Below, in pieces: positions 8,225-16,877 of a DNA stretch of 64,000 nt. Every line of letters starts with the position of its first letter. Position 1 is the first letter of the stretch. The translations under genes were made by a program, and so were the position numbers. Source of the stretch: Acidobacteriota bacterium (GTDB taxonomy: Bacteria > Acidobacteriota > Terriglobia > Bryobacterales > Bryobacteraceae); NCBI GenBank assembly GCA_016213775.1, contig JACQZR010000072.1, forward strand, positions 1-64,000, given 5' to 3'. Below the pieces are notes generated by a model that made no database searches, was not told where the DNA came from, and worked only from the letters and a program-made list of their open reading frames with translations.

Positions 8225-8416
8225 GTGAAGGTTCGGGACCTCGTTCGCAAGTTGGAGTCTGCGGGGTGGGTGCTCCGCTCGACCAGGGGCAGCCACCGTC
8301 ACTTCAAGCATCCGCAATAGCCCTCGGTTGTCACCATGGCGGGACATCCCGGGAAAGACGTGCCGATTGGTACTCTTCGGGCTATTCTGAAGGCAGCGGA
8401 TTTGGAAGGAGCATAG
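8225..8416 (+). pseudogene. hicA: HicA-family mRNA interferase toxin with internal amber codon
   Basis: A GTG start at 8225 opens a HicA-like frame: VKVRDLVRKLESAGWVLRS, then RGSHRHFKHP. Codon 32 is TAG (8318-8320), and the same frame continues with VVTMAGHPGKDVPIGTL and RAILKAADLEGA to a second TAG at 8414. The parts before and after the stop together reconstruct a full-length 63-residue HicA, including the catalytic His in GSHR. One A-to-T change in an AAG Lys codon (HPxKPG in the family) would create the stop. It is therefore probably an inactivated toxin next to an intact antitoxin. Sequencing error or readthrough cannot be excluded. Confidence 0.75.
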
Positions 8417-8420
8417 GGCC

Positions 8421-8636
8421 ATGCAGTACACGGTGATCTACGAGAAGGGCGACTCAGCTTGGGGTGCTTATGTCCCCGACCTGCCGGGCGTCATCGCCGC
8501 TGGCGATTCACGAGAGGAAGTAGAATCACTCATCCGTGAAGCAGTCGAGTTTCACATCGAAGGACTAAAGGCCGAAGGCTTAGCCGTGCCGCCGCCCGCG
8601 AGTTCGGCGGGCACACTGGACATTGCCGCGGCGTAG
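8421..8636 (+). CDS. hicB: HicB-family antitoxin
   Basis: This 71-residue protein has the HicB partial RNase-H fold pattern: MQYTVIYEKGDSAWGAYVPD, LPGVIAAGDSREEVESLIREA and EFHIEGLKAEG. No C-terminal DNA-binding helix-turn-helix or ribbon domain is visible; the tail is Ala/Pro-rich. It begins 4 bp after the hicA frame, the usual toxin-antitoxin operon order. With hicA interrupted, it may persist as an orphan or decoy antitoxin. Confidence 0.85.
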   Translation: MQYTVIYEKGDSAWGAYVPDLPGVIAAGDSREEVESLIREAVEFHIEGLKAEGLAVPPPASSAGTLDIAAA

Positions 8637-8733
8637 GTGCTGTCCGGGACCTGCTCCGCCGGGTACGACAAGTCCAAACCCGGGAATATTTGCGTATCCT
8701 GAGACGATAGACCGATTCGAGGGATACAAGTTC

Positions 8734-9360
8734 TTGAAGACCATACTGCGTCATCCTGCCGCAAAAATCATAGTGTTTGTACTATGCCTGGCGCCGCTTC
8801 TCTGGCTGGGCTACCGCTGGAGAATGAATCTGCTCGGGTTCAACCGGGCTGAGACGATCGCGAGGTTCACTGGCGACTGCGTGCTGAGGCTGCTGCTGAT
8901 CACACTGGCTATCACGCCGCTACGCAAGCTCACCGGTTGGAACGATCTGATCCGGTTCCGGCGGATGCTGGGGCTGTTCGCTTTCTTCTACGGCTGCGTG
9001 CATCTGCTGCATTATCTGTGGCTCGACAAGGGATGGTTCTGGCCGGAGATTGTCGAGGATCTACAGGTGCGGCGATTCTTCATCATGGGGTTGATTGGGT
9101 GGGGAGCGATGGTTCCACTGGCGTTGACGTCGACGGCGTGGGCGATCCGGAAAATGGGTGGAAAGAAGTGGCAACTGCTGCACCGGCTGACGTATGTGAG
9201 CGCGGCGGCGGGAGTGGTCCACTACTACTGGCAGGGGAAGGCGGCTATTCTCGATCCGCTGATTTATGGGGCGATTCTGATTGTACTGTTGGGCTACCGG
9301 TTGGTGGCGGCGGTGCTCGCGCGGCGGCCGCGAAGGGCTGCTTTGGTCACTTCTTTGTGA
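8734..9360 (+). CDS. msrQ: MsrQ-like haem membrane subunit (YedZ family)
   Basis: Starting from TTG at 8734 (GAGGG upstream), the protein has 208 aa and about six membrane segments, matching MsrQ. Haem-ligand histidines appear in CVHLLHYLW, LLHRLTY and VVHYYWQ. MsrQ passes electrons from the quinone pool or flavin to the periplasmic methionine sulfoxide reductase MsrP. No msrP is found on either side, which is unusual because the two genes are normally adjacent. The earlier in-frame ATG at 8623 lies inside hicB and would add a non-membrane tail, so it was rejected. The 3' end overlaps the convergent HNH gene by 67 bp. Confidence 0.85.
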   Translation: MKTILRHPAAKIIVFVLCLAPLLWLGYRWRMNLLGFNRAETIARFTGDCVLRLLLITLAITPLRKLTGWNDLIRFRRMLGLFAFFYGCVHLLHYLWLDKGWFWPEIVEDLQVRRFFIMGLIGWGAMVPLALTSTAWAIRKMGGKKWQLLHRLTYVSAAAGVVHYYWQGKAAILDPLIYGAILIVLLGYRLVAAVLARRPRRAALVTSL

Positions 9361-9788
9361 CAACGGAGGCAGAGGGTGCGGATGTTGTTCAGGTCGCATT
9401 CCCCGCCGCCTTCGACGACCGGGATGATATGGTCGGCGTCCCACAGTGTCGCCCTGTTAATACGTTTCAATCCCCAGTAGGCGAGTAGTGCTTCGCGCGA
9501 TCTGCCACGGGAGCGTTTCAGGTGAACGTAGGCGGTAACGGTGTCCACGGCGCATTGCGCGCAGACGCCACGGTCGCGGGCGAGCACCTGATCGCGGAGA
9601 TAACCCGGATCGCTCCGGAGGCGCCATTCGTGGATGCACCAATCCGAGCAGAATGTGCGGCGGCCTTTTGGGACTTCCAACTGGCACCAGCGGCAGAGCG
9701 CCCGGCCGTTTTCTCCACGGGGGAGGTCGGTGGGTTTCACCCATCCTCCGGCGATGCGGCGGTTGCGGCTCTTCTCCCAAGGCTGCAT
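9294..9788 (-). CDS. HNH endonuclease-family protein
   Basis: The C-terminal half of this 164-aa protein has a classic HNH core: DADHIIPVVEGG, then CDLNNIRTLCLRCHKEVT, with CxxC zinc ligands. The N-terminal half carries further Cys pairs (CRWC, then FCSDWC) that may form a second zinc site. It is a small single-domain nuclease with no visible restriction-modification or phage partner, so its biological role is unknown. Its 3' end runs 67 bp into the end of msrQ on the opposite strand, and the shared segment encodes the basic tails of both proteins. Confidence 0.85.
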   Translation of the reverse strand: MQPWEKSRNRRIAGGWVKPTDLPRGENGRALCRWCQLEVPKGRRTFCSDWCIHEWRLRSDPGYLRDQVLARDRGVCAQCAVDTVTAYVHLKRSRGRSREALLAYWGLKRINRATLWDADHIIPVVEGGGECDLNNIRTLCLRCHKEVTKAALRGRRASTAATNR

Positions 9789-10214
9789 CGGCGGTTCGAC
9801 TCCGTCCCTTATTAACGGCTGTGCGCCAATTCCACCTCGAGCGCAGCAAGCCCTATTTACGTATGTTGACAGTATACGAAAGCGCTGCTGACCTGGGCGC
9901 CGGAACCGCCGGCCGGTGCGAGACGCCAGCCGTAGCGCGGGACACAGAACGAAATGACTGCCTGATCAAGACCGTTGGGCACGCGATGGCCGGGGACTCT
10001 GCGCTTGGCTGTGAAGGACCCGCCCAATATTAGAACGCCGGAAACACGAAATTTACTGAAACACCGAATGGACCCGCCCGTGTCAGGCCGTTCCGCGAAG
10101 ATGGCTGAAGAGTTGCTCAAGAACCGCCAACTACTTACAGCAGGACCTGTTCGCCGAAACGGGCCTTTTCTCGGTAAATTCATCAGCGACGCTGATTCTT
10201 TGTGGAAGGTCAAC
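9789..10214. other. Gene-free intergenic stretch
   Basis: This stretch separates the divergent HNH gene and ECF sigma operon. Short open frames here have no recognisable protein features. A nine-base GGACCCGCC occurs twice (around 10015 and 10073). No RNA gene was recognised. Confidence 0.5.
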
Positions 10215-10243
10215 TTGCATCTGCGTGGGTCATGACGTATGCT
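10215..10243 (+). promoter_or_regulatory. Sigma-70-type promoter of the ECF sigma/kinase operon
   Basis: TTGCAT (10215-10220) and TATGCT (10238-10243) are 17 bases apart. Transcription would begin near 10250, just upstream of the Shine-Dalgarno AGGAGT and the ATG at 10265, supporting that start over the in-frame ATG at 10202. Confidence 0.55.
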
Positions 10244-10264
10244 TTCCGAATACCAGGAGTAAGA

Positions 10265-10834
10265 ATGTCTGCGGGAGAGAGCAACGACCTCACGTCGCTG
10301 TTGAGTGCGATGCGCGAAGGAGATGAAGAGGCCGCCGCGCAATTCGTCCCCCTTGTCTACAACGAGCTCCGCCGGTTGGCCGCGCATTACATGATGCTCG
10401 AATCGCCGGATCACACCCTACAAGCTACAGCACTCGTCCATGAAGCCTACTTGAAGCTGATTGATCAAAACCGCGTCACCTACCAGAATCGCGCTCATTT
10501 CTTTGGAGTCGCTGCACAGTTGATGCGCCGCATCCTCGTGGATCATGCTCGCGCTAGGCGGACCGTCAAACGGGGCAGCGGCAAGAAGGAACAGCTAGAT
10601 GAAAGAGTCGTGGTCGCCGGAGAGAGCGACACAGACGTGGTCGCTCTGGATGAGGCGCTCCAGCGTCTGGCCGAGTTGGATCCACAGCAGAGCCGGATCG
10701 TGGAGCTGCGATTCTTCGCCGGCCTCAGCATCGAGGATGCCGCCACAGCGCTGGGAATCTCGGCATCCACTGTCAAACGGGACTGGAACGTGGCTAAGGC
10801 GTGGCTCCATCGCGAGTTGGTAAAGGGACAATAG
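10265..10834 (+). CDS. ECF-type RNA polymerase sigma factor (Acidobacteria/Planctomycetes-type)
   Basis: This 189-aa sigma-70-family protein has region 2 around residues 25-95 (LVYNELRRLAAHYM, then LVHEAYLKL) and region 4 around 130-185 (LDPQQSRIVELRFFAGLSIE, then LGISASTVKRDW). It matches the ECF subgroup that is usually encoded beside a Ser/Thr kinase. AGGAGT lies five bases before the ATG. The stop codon TAG is directly followed by the ATG of the kinase gene, so the pair is translationally linked. The kinase probably senses a signal and controls this sigma factor, but that is inferred from repeated genomic pairing in these phyla. Confidence 0.9.
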   Translation: MSAGESNDLTSLLSAMREGDEEAAAQFVPLVYNELRRLAAHYMMLESPDHTLQATALVHEAYLKLIDQNRVTYQNRAHFFGVAAQLMRRILVDHARARRTVKRGSGKKEQLDERVVVAGESDTDVVALDEALQRLAELDPQQSRIVELRFFAGLSIEDAATALGISASTVKRDWNVAKAWLHRELVKGQ

Positions 10835-13258
10835 ATGGATCCCGACCGTTGGCGAACAGTGAAGGAAGTGTTTGAGAAGGCACTGGAAGCTGAAGAGTCT
10901 ACACGCAGCGCCGTTCTCGATCGCGCCTGCGCCGGTGATGCCATGCTTCGTCAAGAGGTGGAGAGTCTGCTCGCTTCTCATCTACAAGCCCCCGATTTCA
11001 TCGAAAAGCCCGCCGTCGTCTTCAACCTGGCAGACAAACCCGCCGAGAAGAGGTTCGGCCCTTACCTCGTCCTGCGCAAGATCGGACAGGGCGGAATGGG
11101 AAGTGTCTATCTTGGCGTCCGCGACGACGAGCAATTCAACAAGCGCGTTGCCATCAAGGTGGTTCATTTCGGTGATACGGAAGAGATCCTGAGACGCTTT
11201 CGTCATGAACGGCAGATCCTCGCCACCCTCGATCATCCAAACATAGCCAAGCTCCTGGACGGCGGCACGACGGAGGATGGCTTGCCGTACTTCGTGATGG
11301 ACTACGTTGAAGGAACGTCGCTTCTGGAATACTGCGACGCGCAGCGACTCTCGCTCGCGGAACGGCTGCGTATCTTCGTTACGATTTGTTCGGCCGTTCA
11401 GTATATTCATCAGAATCTCGTCATTCATCGCGACCTGAAACCGGGCAACATCATTGTGACTGCCGAAGGGACGCCCAAGCTGCTCGACTTCGGGATCGCC
11501 AAGCTGCTCAAGCCCGAACTGTTGACCGCTCCGCAGGACGCCACACGAATCGAACTCCAAATGATGACGGCAGGCTACGCGAGTCCGGAACAGGTTCGAG
11601 GCGACCCGATCACGACTGCCAGCGACGTCTACTCACTGGGTGTGATCCTCTTCGAGTTACTTTCCGGTCATCGTCCATATCTGTTGAGAAATGACTCGCC
11701 CGCGGAGATCACGCGCGTTGTATGCGAACAGGAGGCGGAAAGGCCGAGCGCTACCGTCAGCCGCGTGGAAGAGGTCTCCTCCGACCGCAAGGCTGTTACC
11801 ACGACTCCCCACACGATCAGCCGCAACCGTTCGACAACGCCGGAGAAGCTGGAGCGGGATCTGCGGGGAGATCTCGACAGCATCGTCTTGAAGGCTCTGC
11901 GCAAGGAACCAGTGCGGCGATACCCGTCCGCTGGTCAATTCGCCGAAGACGTCGAACGGTATCTCGCCGGTCTGCCGGTCAACGCCCATCAAGGCAGCCT
12001 ACAATATCTCGCCGGCAAGTTCGTGCGGCGGAACTACAAAGGTGTCATTGCGGCAGGCTTGGTGACGCTCTCACTGGTCGGCGGGATGATAGCCACGACG
12101 TGGCAGGCCCGCGTCGCCCGGCAGGAGCGCTCTCGTGCGGAACGCCGGTTCAACGACGTCCGTTATCTTGCGAATTCGTTTCTTTTCGAGTTTCACGATT
12201 CGATTCAGAACCTGCCCGGCTCCACCCCGGCCCGCCGGCTGGTGGTGCGGAAGGCGCTCGAGTATCTGGACAGTCTTTCCAAGGAGTCCGCAGCCGACTC
12301 CGGATTGCGGATCGAGCTGGCGCAAGCCTATCAGAAGGTTGGCGACGTTCAAGGGAACCCGGCAAATCCCAACCTGGGTGATACGAGTGCGGCACAGGCG
12401 AGCTATCGAAGGTCTCTTCAAATCCTGGAAGATCTCGCTTATCGCGATCCAAAGAACTCGAAAGCCCGGCTGGCCATGGCGAACGCGTTCCAAGTGCTTG
12501 CCGACACCCAGTCCTTCACCGGCGATCTCCAGGGGGCAGCCGACCAGAGCCGCAAGTCGATCGCCCTGTTTCAACAACTCGTCAACGATGGAGGGGACTC
12601 GGAGATTCAACGCCGTCTCGCCGCCGCTTACCTGAAGACTGGAGATATTCTTGGGAGCCCCAACATGCCCAGCCTCGGCGATCGGCGCGCCGCATTCGAA
12701 AACTACCAGAAAGCCGAGCAGATAGCGGCCGGCCTGTTGGCCTCGAACCCCAGCGATCCGGCAATTCGCCGGACCTCCATGGCGATATCCGACCGTATGG
12801 GGATTCTGCTCGAGACCGAGGGCAAGTACCGGGAGTCAGAAGCGCGATACGCAACCGCGCTACAGATTTCGCGGGACTTGGCGCTTCAATTCAAGAACAG
12901 CACACGCGAGACCCGCTCCCTGGCCGCCGCCCACGCGCGGATGGCGAAGATTCTCTCGCTTCAGAGCAGCTTCAAACTCGCACTGGATCACTACCGGCAG
13001 GCTCTGGACTTGCTCGAGCCATTGGCCGCATCGGACCCATCCAATGCCAATGCCAGCCGCTCTCTGGCTTCGGTTACCGGAATGATGGGCCAATGTCTTG
13101 ACCGGTCCGGAGACCACCCGGGAGCCTTGCGAGCTTTCCGCAAGGCTCTCGACATCATTCAGAATCTGGCGAAGAGAGACCCGAAGAATACGACGCTGCA
13201 AAAGGATATTGCGGCTTACCAGGAGTTGATCGCCGGCCCACGCAATCAAAACAGATAG
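10835..13258 (+). CDS. Membrane Ser/Thr protein kinase with C-terminal TPR region
   Basis: The 807-aa protein has an N-terminal linker (1-70) and a Hanks-type kinase domain (about 75-370): Gly loop GQGGMGSVYLG (84-94), ATP-binding Lys108, catalytic HRDLKPGN (198-205) and DFG (218-220). A single membrane helix at about 403-422 follows, then an extracytoplasmic TPR-rich region (about 450-800). All catalytic residues are present, so it should be active. A disordered insert rich in Ser/Thr (about 300-340) lies before the last kinase helices. It directly follows the ECF sigma gene with no gap. The TPR part probably binds a protein or ligand outside the membrane; the signal is unknown. Confidence 0.92.
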   Translation: MDPDRWRTVKEVFEKALEAEESTRSAVLDRACAGDAMLRQEVESLLASHLQAPDFIEKPAVVFNLADKPAEKRFGPYLVLRKIGQGGMGSVYLGVRDDEQFNKRVAIKVVHFGDTEEILRRFRHERQILATLDHPNIAKLLDGGTTEDGLPYFVMDYVEGTSLLEYCDAQRLSLAERLRIFVTICSAVQYIHQNLVIHRDLKPGNIIVTAEGTPKLLDFGIAKLLKPELLTAPQDATRIELQMMTAGYASPEQVRGDPITTASDVYSLGVILFELLSGHRPYLLRNDSPAEITRVVCEQEAERPSATVSRVEEVSSDRKAVTTTPHTISRNRSTTPEKLERDLRGDLDSIVLKALRKEPVRRYPSAGQFAEDVERYLAGLPVNAHQGSLQYLAGKFVRRNYKGVIAAGLVTLSLVGGMIATTWQARVARQERSRAERRFNDVRYLANSFLFEFHDSIQNLPGSTPARRLVVRKALEYLDSLSKESAADSGLRIELAQAYQKVGDVQGNPANPNLGDTSAAQASYRRSLQILEDLAYRDPKNSKARLAMANAFQVLADTQSFTGDLQGAADQSRKSIALFQQLVNDGGDSEIQRRLAAAYLKTGDILGSPNMPSLGDRRAAFENYQKAEQIAAGLLASNPSDPAIRRTSMAISDRMGILLETEGKYRESEARYATALQISRDLALQFKNSTRETRSLAAAHARMAKILSLQSSFKLALDHYRQALDLLEPLAASDPSNANASRSLASVTGMMGQCLDRSGDHPGALRAFRKALDIIQNLAKRDPKNTTLQKDIAAYQELIAGPRNQNR

Positions 13259-13277
13259 GCTGTCACACGCGCCGGTC

Positions 13278-13781
13278 TCAGCGTACAACTGCGTATACCG
13301 TGAGTTGCTGGATCGTGACTGGCGTATCGCCCTCATTGATGACATCCACGATCAGGTTCGGCCCACCCACTGCTACTTGGCCCGCGCCCGTGTTGGTGTA
13401 GAAGAAACCGCTGGCGGTAATGAAGGCATGCACCGCATAGGCGCTGGTTTCGGCATTTCCCCACCAGATGGCAATCCGCAGCTTCGTGATATTCGCGCTG
13501 GGATCGGCGTAAACTCCAAAGGAAGCTCGTTCCGCTCCGCTGAAATCCGCCTTCGCAGTAATTCGGGCAGACTTCCCCGCATCGACGCTGAAGTTCTGCC
13601 CGATGGTTTCATTGACAATGTTGCTCGCGGCGCTACGCGATTCGCCAGAGACCGCAGCCCGTGGGGCAGAACCTCGCGCAGGCGCTTCGGCCGCCATCTT
13701 TTGTCTTGCCGCTTGATCAGCATTCGCGCTTCCGGTGAATATCACCATGGTCCACGCCACAATGATCAGATTGTTTGACAT
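13278..13781 (-). CDS. Secreted protein of unknown function
   Basis: The start at 13781 follows a strong purine-rich element (GAGGGGATGAGGAA). The 167-aa product has a signal peptide (MSNNLIIVAWTMVIFTGSANA) and an Ala/Arg-rich spacer to about residue 50. A beta-rich C-terminal domain follows, with IWWGNAETSAYAVHAFITAS and a final strand VTIQQLTVYAVVR. No enzyme motif is seen and no family is recognised. It sits downstream of the PEGA-domain gene, separated by a strong terminator, so it probably needs its own promoter. Confidence 0.75.
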   Translation of the reverse strand: MSNNLIIVAWTMVIFTGSANADQAARQKMAAEAPARGSAPRAAVSGESRSAASNIVNETIGQNFSVDAGKSARITAKADFSGAERASFGVYADPSANITKLRIAIWWGNAETSAYAVHAFITASGFFYTNTGAGQVAVGGPNLIVDVINEGDTPVTIQQLTVYAVVR

Positions 13782-13822
13782 TTCCTCATCCCCTCTCTTT
13801 CGGACGTTTGTTCGACGCTTGC

Positions 13823-13860
13823 GAAAAAAAACCGAGGGCTGTTTCTCAGGCAACCCTCGG
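13823..13860 (-). terminator. Rho-independent terminator after the PEGA-domain gene
   Basis: On the minus strand a perfect CCGAGGG / CCCTCGG stem with a 14-base loop is followed at once by a run of eight T. It begins 32 bases past the stop codon of the PEGA-domain gene. Confidence 0.85.
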
Positions 13861-13891
13861 GGATCAAAAGCTGCAGCCGGGCGGCCCGGAT

Positions 13892-14773
13892 TTACTGGCG
13901 GCGAAGAACGGTACGCTGCGTCGCTGGCGCCGGCGCCACGCCTGCGAAAACCGCGTTCAGCGTGATCGACCCTCCGGCGCCCACCTGGAGACTGCGCTCC
14001 CATGATTCGCTCGCGTTCTTCACCGAAATCCGATGCACTCCCGCCTGCAACTGCACCGTCGAAGGAGTACTGCCCACAAACATGCCGTCAATCTCAATCT
14101 CCGCGCCAGGCGTCGACGATGTTACCGTCACGTGTGCCGTCCCGGCCGAAGCCATTGGCGTCGCAACCGGTTGGCCGTTCATGTTGGCCGAAGAAGGCAT
14201 CGTCGGTGCGAATCCTGCGGCTTGTGCCATCTGCCGGTCCACCAGATTGGCATACATGTTTGGCGACGTCGGCGTGGTATTCATCACCAGATGCGAGTCG
14301 TCCGTGAACACATCGAACATTGCGCCCTTGGGAATCGTGGCGTCTTTGCCCTTCATCATCAGGAAGAAAGGGGCCGCCGGCCAGATGGTCGCGGCCATAA
14401 TGCCAGTAGTCACACCGGTGGCGAGCATTCGATTGCCGCCGTCCTTCTTCGTGACCGCATACCGCACCGTAACCCATTGGCCATCGATCGCGCGGACTCG
14501 GTCAATCGAGAAGTCGATTTTGCCGGAACGGCCCAGGCGGCGTTTCTGCGAGCTGCTCACTACGCTGCCGGTCACAGCCGAGCCCTGTGGGATCACAATC
14601 GCGTTACCCACGCGAACGGGATCAGCCACCGAGAGCGAAACGACTTGTCCGTCCTCGGCAGTCGCCGAAGAGATCGGCTGTTCGAGACGGACGCGGATCT
14701 TGGTTCCATCGGGGATCTGAACTTGAGCCAGAGCCAGCGAGGTGAATGTGGCGAGTAACAGAATGCTTTTCAT
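13892..14773 (-). CDS. Secreted PEGA-domain protein
   Basis: The 293-aa product (ATG at 14773 with GGAG upstream) has a signal peptide (MKSILLLATFTSLALAQ). The N-terminal domain (about 18-150) has the pattern IPDGTKIRVRLEQPISS ... GQVVSLSVADPV ... IPQGSAVTGSVV, seen in acidobacterial envelope proteins and resembling TrbI/TraB-like beta domains. One hydrophobic segment (about 138-155) follows. The C-terminal PEGA domain (about 222-285) contains STPGAEIEIDGMFVGSTPST, a surface carbohydrate- or protein-binding fold. The gene ends at the terminator at 13823-13860. A role in the cell envelope is inferred. Confidence 0.85.
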   Translation of the reverse strand: MKSILLLATFTSLALAQVQIPDGTKIRVRLEQPISSATAEDGQVVSLSVADPVRVGNAIVIPQGSAVTGSVVSSSQKRRLGRSGKIDFSIDRVRAIDGQWVTVRYAVTKKDGGNRMLATGVTTGIMAATIWPAAPFFLMMKGKDATIPKGAMFDVFTDDSHLVMNTTPTSPNMYANLVDRQMAQAAGFAPTMPSSANMNGQPVATPMASAGTAHVTVTSSTPGAEIEIDGMFVGSTPSTVQLQAGVHRISVKNASESWERSLQVGAGGSITLNAVFAGVAPAPATQRTVLRRQ

Positions 14774-15093
14774 TGTCGTATCTCCTTCGAGGTTGTTCTT
14801 TTTTGAGCGTTTTGTTTCTGCTCGCCCGACACGCGTGAAAGAATCGCAAACTGGGTCATGCGAACACGTTATTTTTTTGGCCTCGGCATAAGCCACCCGG
14901 CGGCGCAAAGCGGGATAGACGCCGCGTCCTCCCGCTGACGCCTTCGTCGTGCGCCAGTGAAGACTCCTCTTCTTGGGCGGGAAGGCATACTAGGGTCAGA
15001 GGCCGTGTCAGGAAGATCCACAGCGATTCTCTGCGCCGACCATCCGCATTTTCGAGGAATCGGAGAACGTCATCCGCACTACCGGCTGCATGG
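14774..15093. other. Intergenic region without recognised features
   Basis: About 320 bp separate the PEGA-domain gene from the upstream YCF48-like gene on the same strand. The 60 bases before the PEGA start are A/T-rich and probably hold its promoter, but no clear -35/-10 pair was found. No RNA or small protein gene was recognised. Confidence 0.5.
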
Positions 15094-16155
15094 TCATGGC
15101 TTCCAATGGAGGACCGCGCCGGTATCGGTGGCCGCCCAGACATCATCAGGCGTCCAGCCGGCGAGCCAGGCACGGCCGGCGTGGATTTCGCGCGATGTGG
15201 ATTGCTCGTCCCAGTCCTGGAGATTGGAGGAGACGAGCAGCCGCAATAGGCCTTGCGAGGCGACCGCGGGATCGGCGGGCGGCTCGATTGCGGCGAGCAC
15301 GGCTGACGGGCCGGGGAAGAGCAGAAGATCCGTGACGGCGCGATCCTTGCGCCGGAAGGCCCGTTGCGACGCCCCGGTGCGCAGGTCGATGGAGAAGACC
15401 TCCGAAGGATAGTCGAAGCGGTCGTGGAACTCGACGAGTGCCAGACCGTGGGCATCCCGCGAATAGCGCACCCGCGTGATGCGTCCAAACAGAGACGTCG
15501 CGGAATGTTTCCACGTGCGGCCGCCGTCGCGGGTTTCCAGGGTCAGGCTTGCGGAGGGGACTTCGGGCCGGCGTTGCGCTCGTTTGGGATCGCGCCAGGC
15601 GGGCAGCGGTCCAGTGAGTCCTTTGCGGGCGGGCAGCGACGCGCCGGTGATAACGCCAACGCGAGGGGTGACGAAATCGGCCCAGTGAAAGGTGGTGGTG
15701 TGCGGGTTGGTAGATGGCTCCGCGGCAGCGGCAAGTGGGGTCCAGGTGCGGCCGGCGTCGGTGGTTTCGAGAATTGTCTTCCGCGCTCCGGTAGCGTAGC
15801 CGTGGTGCGTATCGGCGAAGGTCACCCGGTTCAGGGCGTCGGCCTTATGCGCCAGGCGCCAGGTCTTCCCTTCATCGGACGAGGCGTGGAGACCTTTGGC
15901 GGAAACGAGCCAGAGATTATCGCCGGAAAAGGCGAGGGAGGCCGCGGGGGCCGGGATGGGGCTGGCGGTCCAGGTGAAGCCGTCGCGCGAGGTGTAGAGC
16001 CGCGTGTCGCCCGCGGCGGCGAGCGTCCCGCCGGGCGAAAGAGTGAAGGCCGATAACGCCGTGTCCAGCCGGTCAGTCAGTTGCCACGCAGACGCCGCTT
16101 GCGCGCGGACGGTGAGCGTGATGGGAAGAGCGGCAAAGCGGCGGCGCGGCCACAT
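15094..16155 (-). CDS. Exported BNR/YCF48-like beta-propeller protein
   Basis: This 353-aa protein has an N-terminal signal (MWPRRRFAALPITL...AQAASA) and repeated BNR/Asp-box motifs SSDEGKTWR, TTDAGRTWT, TRDGGRTWK and SRDGFTWT. Each marks a propeller blade of the sialidase/YCF48/sortilin type. No sialidase arginine triad could be assigned, so it is probably a scaffold or assembly-type propeller rather than a glycosidase. It follows the GAF gene with a gap of 3 bp, indicating co-transcription. The function is unknown. Confidence 0.75.
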   Translation of the reverse strand: MWPRRRFAALPITLTVRAQAASAWQLTDRLDTALSAFTLSPGGTLAAAGDTRLYTSRDGFTWTASPIPAPAASLAFSGDNLWLVSAKGLHASSDEGKTWRLAHKADALNRVTFADTHHGYATGARKTILETTDAGRTWTPLAAAAEPSTNPHTTTFHWADFVTPRVGVITGASLPARKGLTGPLPAWRDPKRAQRRPEVPSASLTLETRDGGRTWKHSATSLFGRITRVRYSRDAHGLALVEFHDRFDYPSEVFSIDLRTGASQRAFRRKDRAVTDLLLFPGPSAVLAAIEPPADPAVASQGLLRLLVSSNLQDWDEQSTSREIHAGRAWLAGWTPDDVWAATDTGAVLHWKP

Positions 16156-16158
16156 AGA

Positions 16159-16755
16159 TCAACGCGGTTGCGGGATGGGTCCTGAGGAGAGGACGAGTTC
16201 GGCGTGATTGGCGGCCTCCACCGCCTGTGCGGACATGCGCGCGAGCACCAGCAGGCAGCCTACCTGTTCGCCGATGGTGGTGAGGGTCTCCATTTCGCCG
16301 CCGGTGTGCATGTGCGGCCCGCGGTGCTGCACGTTGATGACGCCCACCACACGGTTGCGCGCGATCACCGGCACGGAAAGGATAGCTTCAAACGTGTCTT
16401 CCGGGAGATCGCTGAAGAACTTGAACCGCGAGTCGCGATTGGCCTCGCGCGAGATGGCCACCATGCGGCGCTCCCGCGCCACCCATCCGGTGATACCTTC
16501 CGACAGCTTCAACTTCACTTTGCCGATGGTGGAAGGGTGCGGCGTGTTGGAGGCGCAGAGCACCAGTTCGCTGCCGTCGATCAAGTAGATGAGGCAGGAA
16601 TCGCAGCCCATGAACTCCACGATCATGTCGACGATCCCTTTGAGCACGTCCTGCAGACTGAGCTCCCGCACCATGAAACGGCTGATTTTTTGAAACAGCC
16701 GCAGTTGTTGCTCGGTGCGCTCCAGCCGCGCTTCGACATCCTTCACTCTCGACAC
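16159..16755 (-). CDS. GAF-domain sensory protein
   Basis: The 198-aa protein has a short coiled coil (1-25, RLERTEQQLRLFQKIS) and one GAF domain (about 30-175), with MGCDSCLIYLIDG, LKLSEGITGWVARERRMVAI and ILSVPVIARNRVVGVINVQH. No output domain is attached, so it must act through partners or in trans. The gene overlaps neither neighbour but is only 3 bp from the propeller gene it precedes. The ligand is unknown. Confidence 0.85.
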   Translation of the reverse strand: MSRVKDVEARLERTEQQLRLFQKISRFMVRELSLQDVLKGIVDMIVEFMGCDSCLIYLIDGSELVLCASNTPHPSTIGKVKLKLSEGITGWVARERRMVAISREANRDSRFKFFSDLPEDTFEAILSVPVIARNRVVGVINVQHRGPHMHTGGEMETLTTIGEQVGCLLVLARMSAQAVEAANHAELVLSSGPIPQPR

Positions 16756-16877
16756 GCCCCTATTATGGCAGAGAGTCCCGGGGTTGGCGGGTTGGGAGAT
16801 GTGAAATTTTTCGCTAACATTTCGCTGGGCCGTTGCGTTGAATGGATTGCGTACAGGAATTCGGATGGAGGACGGAA

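Noticed and set aside
9975-10235. Possible small protein of 86 residues upstream of the ECF sigma gene
   Set aside because: No ribosome-binding site, no recognisable features, and the frame runs across the -35 of the good promoter at 10215.
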